Source: Pedobacter schmidteae (GTDB lineage: Bacteria; Bacteroidota; Bacteroidia; Sphingobacteriales; Sphingobacteriaceae). Taken from it: a stretch of DNA of 9,057 nucleotides. The notes under the pieces were generated by a model. It made no database searches and was not told the origin of the DNA. It saw nothing but the letters and a program-made list of their open reading frames with translations. The translations under genes and the position numbers were made by a program. The stretch covers positions 1-9,057 of the forward strand of contig CAMDQV010000067.1 of the NCBI GenBank assembly GCA_945906015.1. The letters run 5' to 3'. Position 1 is the stretch's first letter. Every line of letters begins with the position of its first letter. This document shows, one piece after another, positions 6,861-9,057 of this stretch.

Positions 6861-7757
6861 ATGTTTTCTACTAAAAGCCCTGTCAGCCGTAACCTTATCA
6901 TATTACACATTACGGTCTTTATTTGGGGTTTTACGGGCATCCTGGGTGCATTGATCTCTATTGATTCCAGTTATCTTGTATGGTATAGAGTACTTATAGC
7001 ATTAGTCAGTTTATATACCTATTTCCAGTATAAAAAAATATCCATTAAAATTTCAAAAGAAACATTTTTAAAACTCTTTTTTACAGGAGCAATCGTAGCC
7101 CTTCATTGGATATTTTTCTTTCAATCAATTAAATCATCAACAGTATCTGTAGCATTAGTAAGCCTTTCATCTCTTACTTTGTTCACAGCTATTTTAGAAC
7201 CAGTTTTTAAAAAACAGCAGATCTCTAAACTCGAGATACTCACCGGACTCCTAATAATAATCGGTATTTACATGATATTCAAGTTTGAGTCTAACTATTC
7301 GGACGGAATAATTTACGGTCTATTAAGTGCTTTTTGTGCCAGTATCTTCTCAATCATAAATTCCAAGCAAATTCAAAATCGCCCAGCAGCTATTATAAGC
7401 TTCTATGAACTCATAGGAGCATGGGTGTGGGTTTCACTCTATTTATTAATTTCGGAAGGTTTCAAGGCTCCTGTGAGCCTCAATCCAACTGATCTAGCTT
7501 ATTTATTCATCTTGGGAACGGTCTGCACCTCTGTTGCGTATGTATCTGGCGTAGCAGTAATGAAAGAATTATCAGCTTTTAGGGTTGCACTTATTACAAA
7601 TCTTGAACCAGTTTATGGCATAATTCTGGCCTTCCTTATATTCGGAAAAAAGGAACAAATGACAGTAGGATTCTACGTTGGAGCCCTGGTAATTCTTGGT
7701 ACTATCTTTATGTTTCCATACCTAAAGAACATGAAAAGAAAAAAAATATCCAAATAA
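6861..7757 (+). CDS. EamA-family (DMT superfamily) transporter
   Basis: A 298-residue inner-membrane protein with about ten predicted helices arranged as two EamA repeats (roughly helices 1-5 at 10-141 and 6-10 at 148-286), ending in a lysine-rich cytoplasmic tail (KNMKRKKISK). Family features are the first helix with VFIWGFTGILG, the WYR at the start of helix 2, and the EP motifs closing helix 4 (ILEPVF) and helix 9 (NLEPVYGIILAFLIFGKKE). Relatives export metabolites or import drugs, sugars or amino acids; the substrate cannot be predicted. It follows the permease gene with a 7-bp gap and closes the tgt unit, with a possible terminator just after its stop. Confidence 0.92.
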   Translation: MFSTKSPVSRNLIILHITVFIWGFTGILGALISIDSSYLVWYRVLIALVSLYTYFQYKKISIKISKETFLKLFFTGAIVALHWIFFFQSIKSSTVSVALVSLSSLTLFTAILEPVFKKQQISKLEILTGLLIIIGIYMIFKFESNYSDGIIYGLLSAFCASIFSIINSKQIQNRPAAIISFYELIGAWVWVSLYLLISEGFKAPVSLNPTDLAYLFILGTVCTSVAYVSGVAVMKELSAFRVALITNLEPVYGIILAFLIFGKKEQMTVGFYVGALVILGTIFMFPYLKNMKRKKISK

Positions 7758-7761
7758 CCTA

Positions 7762-7798
7762 TTGGGTAGGGGAGTAGCTTTATGCACTAAGCACCCAA
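7762..7798 (+). terminator. Possible terminator after the EamA gene
   Basis: TTGGGT (7762-7767) and GCTT (7777-7780) pair with AAGC (7789-7792) and ACCCAA (7793-7798). This forms a 10-bp stem broken by a 9-nt bulge on the left side and closed by an 8-nt loop. It starts 4 nt after the EamA stop and is followed by an A/T-rich run (AATTATTTTGATATTTTT). It could also serve the minus-strand small gene that ends at 7861. The large bulge makes it a weak candidate. Confidence 0.35.
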
Positions 7799-7860
7799 AT
7801 TATTTTGATATTTTTAAGAATTCAACCTTTTAATTCAATAACAAGAAATTAAACTAAGAA

Positions 7861-7971
7861 TCACTCTGTTTCAGCAAGATTACCCTCATTCAAATTTAAA
7901 AATAGCATGAATAAACCTGCCAGAATACCTACAAAAATAGCAAGTCCTAAACTTATAGTAGAATAATCCAT
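7861..7971 (-). CDS. Small single-helix membrane protein (36 residues, hypothetical)
   Basis: ATG at 7971 to TGA at 7861 on the minus strand encodes 36 residues beginning MDYSTISLGLAIFVG. A short polar N-terminus is followed by one hydrophobic helix (about residues 6-25, glycine/alanine-rich and ending in LFMLFL) and an acidic tail (NLNEGNLAETE). The layout (start, uninterrupted helix, charged tail, stop) and its higher G+C than the AT-rich flank suggest a real gene. I recognise no family. A candidate promoter lies upstream on the minus strand: TTGAGG (8018-8023) and TACTAT (7997-8002), 15 nt apart, so only a fair match. No Shine-Dalgarno is seen, as for the other genes here. Small membrane proteins of this shape often modulate a transporter or sensor, but nothing here identifies a partner. 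Confidence 0.55.
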   Translation of the reverse strand: MDYSTISLGLAIFVGILAGLFMLFLNLNEGNLAETE

Positions 7972-8113
7972 TATTTTAAAAACATGATCTTTGTGAATAG
8001 TAGTAAAAGCAGTATAACCTCAAATTTGTTTTCAATATTTTAATGATTTATTCCCTAAACAGGTAATCAATAATTTCTTTCCTGATTAATTGAACTGATC
8101 TATATTTAATCTT

Positions 8114-8353
8114 AAAAAGCTAGTCTACAATTATCGTACATTCATAAAAAATAAAAGAACTTAGTGTATAAAAAGCCTAATGATACAGATAATTTAGACC
8201 TACAAAAGAAATTAATAAAAAGCTACAATTATTGACATTTAAATTCAATTTTTTGATCAATAAATTGAATTATATAAATTATATAAATACTATTTAATCA
8301 AATAGTTACATATATTATATAAATTTAAATTTGATATAAAAAAAGCTAATTAT
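8114..8353. repeat. Recurring AAAAAGCTA(C)AATTAT motif
   Basis: AAAAAGCTA occurs exactly at 8114-8122, 8217-8225 and 8340-8348, and with one inserted C at 8170-8179 (AAAAAGCCTA). Three copies are followed closely by (C)AATTAT (8128-8134, 8226-8232, 8348-8353). Read on the minus strand the core is TAGCTTTTT, one mismatch from the Bacteroidota -7 box TAnnTTTG. The copy at 8217 also has a TTG 20 nt upstream on that strand (8246-8248), so it could be a minus-strand promoter. A related AAAAGCTA lies at 2677-2684. Confidence 0.45.
8242..8271. repeat. 30-bp near-perfect palindrome
   Basis: Fourteen of fifteen base pairs match: arms AATTCAATTT (8242-8251) and AAATTGAATT (8262-8271) enclose TTGATCAA (8253-8260), itself palindromic, with a single T-T mismatch at 8252/8261. 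The symmetry suggests a dimeric protein site or cruciform, although the high A+T of the region raises the chance of accidental symmetry. Confidence 0.6.
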
Positions 8354-8404
8354 AAGAACGTAAACTAAATATTTTAGCAATTTATTAAAATAATGAAAAA
8401 TATT

Positions 8405-8439
8405 ATACATAAATATCTATTTATCATTACTTTATGTAT
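8405..8439. repeat. Inverted repeat with 9-bp arms
   Basis: ATACATAAA (8405-8413) and TTTATGTAT (8431-8439) are perfect inverted copies separated by 17 nt. They lie at the right-hand end of the most AT-rich stretch. No U or T tract or neighbouring gene end makes a terminator role obvious. Confidence 0.4.
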
Positions 8440-8484
8440 TAATATATAAATTTTTAATTCACTAAATAGTTTTATCTAATTTTT

Positions 8485-8640
8485 CAGCAATGAGCAGAAC
8501 CCTCCTAGTGTAAAATGGTAGCAAATAAATACATCAAATTTTCAGATCATCTATCCTACTCGGCTAGCTGATTCTGCGATAGCGATGCGCTTGGAATTTA
8601 AACGGCACTGAGTTTTTCGGCTTGGTGAAAGCTCCTTAAA
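8485..8640. other. Composition island of unknown origin in the AT-rich region
   Basis: Right after DNA of about 12% G+C, the composition jumps: 8551-8640 holds 42 G or C in 90 bases. The island contains the near-palindrome TCGGCTAGCTGA (8560-8571), the tandem GCGATAGCGATG (8576-8587), and a direct repeat of CGGC (8603 and 8618 region). No frame through it gives a plausible protein on either strand. It could be a remnant or end of a mobile element, a dispersed intergenic repeat, or an unrecognised structured RNA. I cannot choose between these. Confidence 0.45.
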
Positions 8641-8788
8641 TGGAAGTTAATTTTCCGAATAACTAAACTATTACCAAATACTTTTCTACCTCTAAAAATT
8701 ACCTGAGATCTTTCAAAATGTAAATATTAAAAATTTGTAATTTTACAGCTTCAAAATCCGATATTCGAACAGCTAATACTTAGACCTT

Positions 8789-9057
8789 ATGTCATTTAAA
8801 ACAATATTTATAATTGTTGTTTCCGTACTGGTAACAATCATTCTGATGAATAATACTGACGAAATCGATTTCTGGATTTTCGGAGATGCCAAAATTCCAA
8901 AATTAGCAATTCTCGGATTCATGTTTGGTTTGGGGCTTATCGTAGGATTTTTGGCAGGAAGACCTGGAAAAAAATCCATGATCAAAGATGATTCTGAGAA
9001 CGATGAAGATGATTATATAGACTCAAATACAAAAAAACAAGACCAATTGAGCGATGA
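8789..9057 (+). CDS. LapA-domain-like two-helix membrane protein (3' end outside the window)
   Basis: The ATG at 8789 opens a frame of 89 complete codons with no stop before the edge. Helix 1 spans about residues 4-20 (KTIFIIVVSVLVTIILM) and is followed by NNTDEIDFWIFG, a short loop, and helix 2 at about 38-57 (PKLAILGFMFGLGLIVGFLAG). A basic RPGKK and a strongly acidic tail (DDSENDEDDYID) follow. This hairpin, with an N(N/Q)T...F.. beta-like loop between two helices and a G-rich second helix, is the layout of the LapA/DUF1049 family of small inner-membrane proteins, some of which assist LPS assembly. The start is the first ATG after A/T-rich DNA. The family call rests on layout and motif resemblance. 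Confidence 0.75.
   Translation, partial: MSFKTIFIIVVSVLVTIILMNNTDEIDFWIFGDAKIPKLAILGFMFGLGLIVGFLAGRPGKKSMIKDDSENDEDDYIDSNTKKQDQLSD

Larger units (their letters stand above)
7972..8788. other. Long gene-poor, AT-rich intergenic region
   Basis: About 0.8 kb without a conventional gene between the small membrane protein and the LapA-like gene. Positions 8221-8460 contain only 29 G or C in 240 bases. The region includes a recurring 9-mer, a 30-bp palindrome, a second inverted repeat and a sharply different, more GC-rich island, each listed separately. I found no tRNA, rRNA, tmRNA, RNase P, SRP or CRISPR pattern. The stretch just before the LapA-like start (8660-8788) has no clear promoter match. 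Confidence 0.7.

Noticed and set aside
7990..8460. Possible replication origin in the AT-rich region
   Set aside because: Only one sequence resembles a DnaA box (TGTGAATAG at 7993-8001, one mismatch). There is no cluster of boxes and no dnaA or other origin gene nearby.
8598..8726. 42-codon minus-strand open frame through the composition island, possible transposase remnant
   Set aside because: It has no ATG, matches no transposase motif I know, and neighbouring frames are broken by stops. It does not support a pseudogene call.
7758..8788. tRNA, other standard RNA genes or a CRISPR array
   Set aside because: No T-loop GTTCGA context in a cloverleaf, no conserved core of tmRNA, RNase P or SRP RNA, and no regularly spaced repeats with unique spacers.
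8773..8985. 70-codon minus-strand frame over the LapA-like gene
   Set aside because: The plus-strand frame has two clean membrane helices and a sensible start; the minus frame is its antisense shadow.

Overview
The window reads as chromosomal DNA from a low-GC member of the Bacteroidota, possibly a Cytophagales-type bacterium. The support is the protein sequences (a YjgP/YjgQ permease directly behind tgt, a tRNA-guanine transglycosylase without its zinc cysteines, Bacteroidota-like RsmG and DprA), the absence of clear Shine-Dalgarno sites, and a TAnnTTTG-type -7 box in front of tgt. The lineage is inferred from remembered family traits, not from a search.

Positions 1-1543, plus strand: the last 25 codons of a gene that enters from outside the window, a GT-9 (ADP-heptose:LPS heptosyltransferase-like) glycosyltransferase, and a SixA-like histidine phosphatase. 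Each gene overlaps the next by a few bases, so they look like one transcription unit. The incoming C-terminus resembles the C-terminus of the following GT-9 enzyme, which suggests a tandem pair. Positions 1548-4491, minus strand: a GT-2 glycosyltransferase, rsmG and dprA, transcribed in that order and meeting the phosphatase gene tail to tail with only 4 bp between. Positions 4492-4638 are a divergent promoter region. Positions 4639-7757, plus strand: tgt, an LptF/LptG-family permease and an EamA-family transporter, with gaps of 4 and 7 bp. Surface-glycan and LPS functions (two GT-9, one GT-2, the permease) are mixed with RNA modification (rsmG, tgt) and DNA uptake processing (dprA), which is ordinary housekeeping content.

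Positions 7758-8788 hold about 1 kb with no conventional gene, in a window that is otherwise packed. It contains a possible terminator, a probable 36-residue single-helix membrane protein on the minus strand (7861-7971), a stretch of 88% A+T (8221-8460, counted) with a 30-bp near-perfect palindrome, another inverted repeat and a recurring AAAAAGCTA motif, then an abrupt island of about 47% G+C (8551-8640, counted) of unknown origin. A short two-helix LapA-like membrane protein with an acidic tail starts at 8789 and runs off the end.

I see no convincing new multi-gene system. The points most worth a second look are the small membrane protein, the structured AT-rich region with its composition island, the zinc-site loss in TGT, and alternative hairpins at the sixA/dprA convergence.
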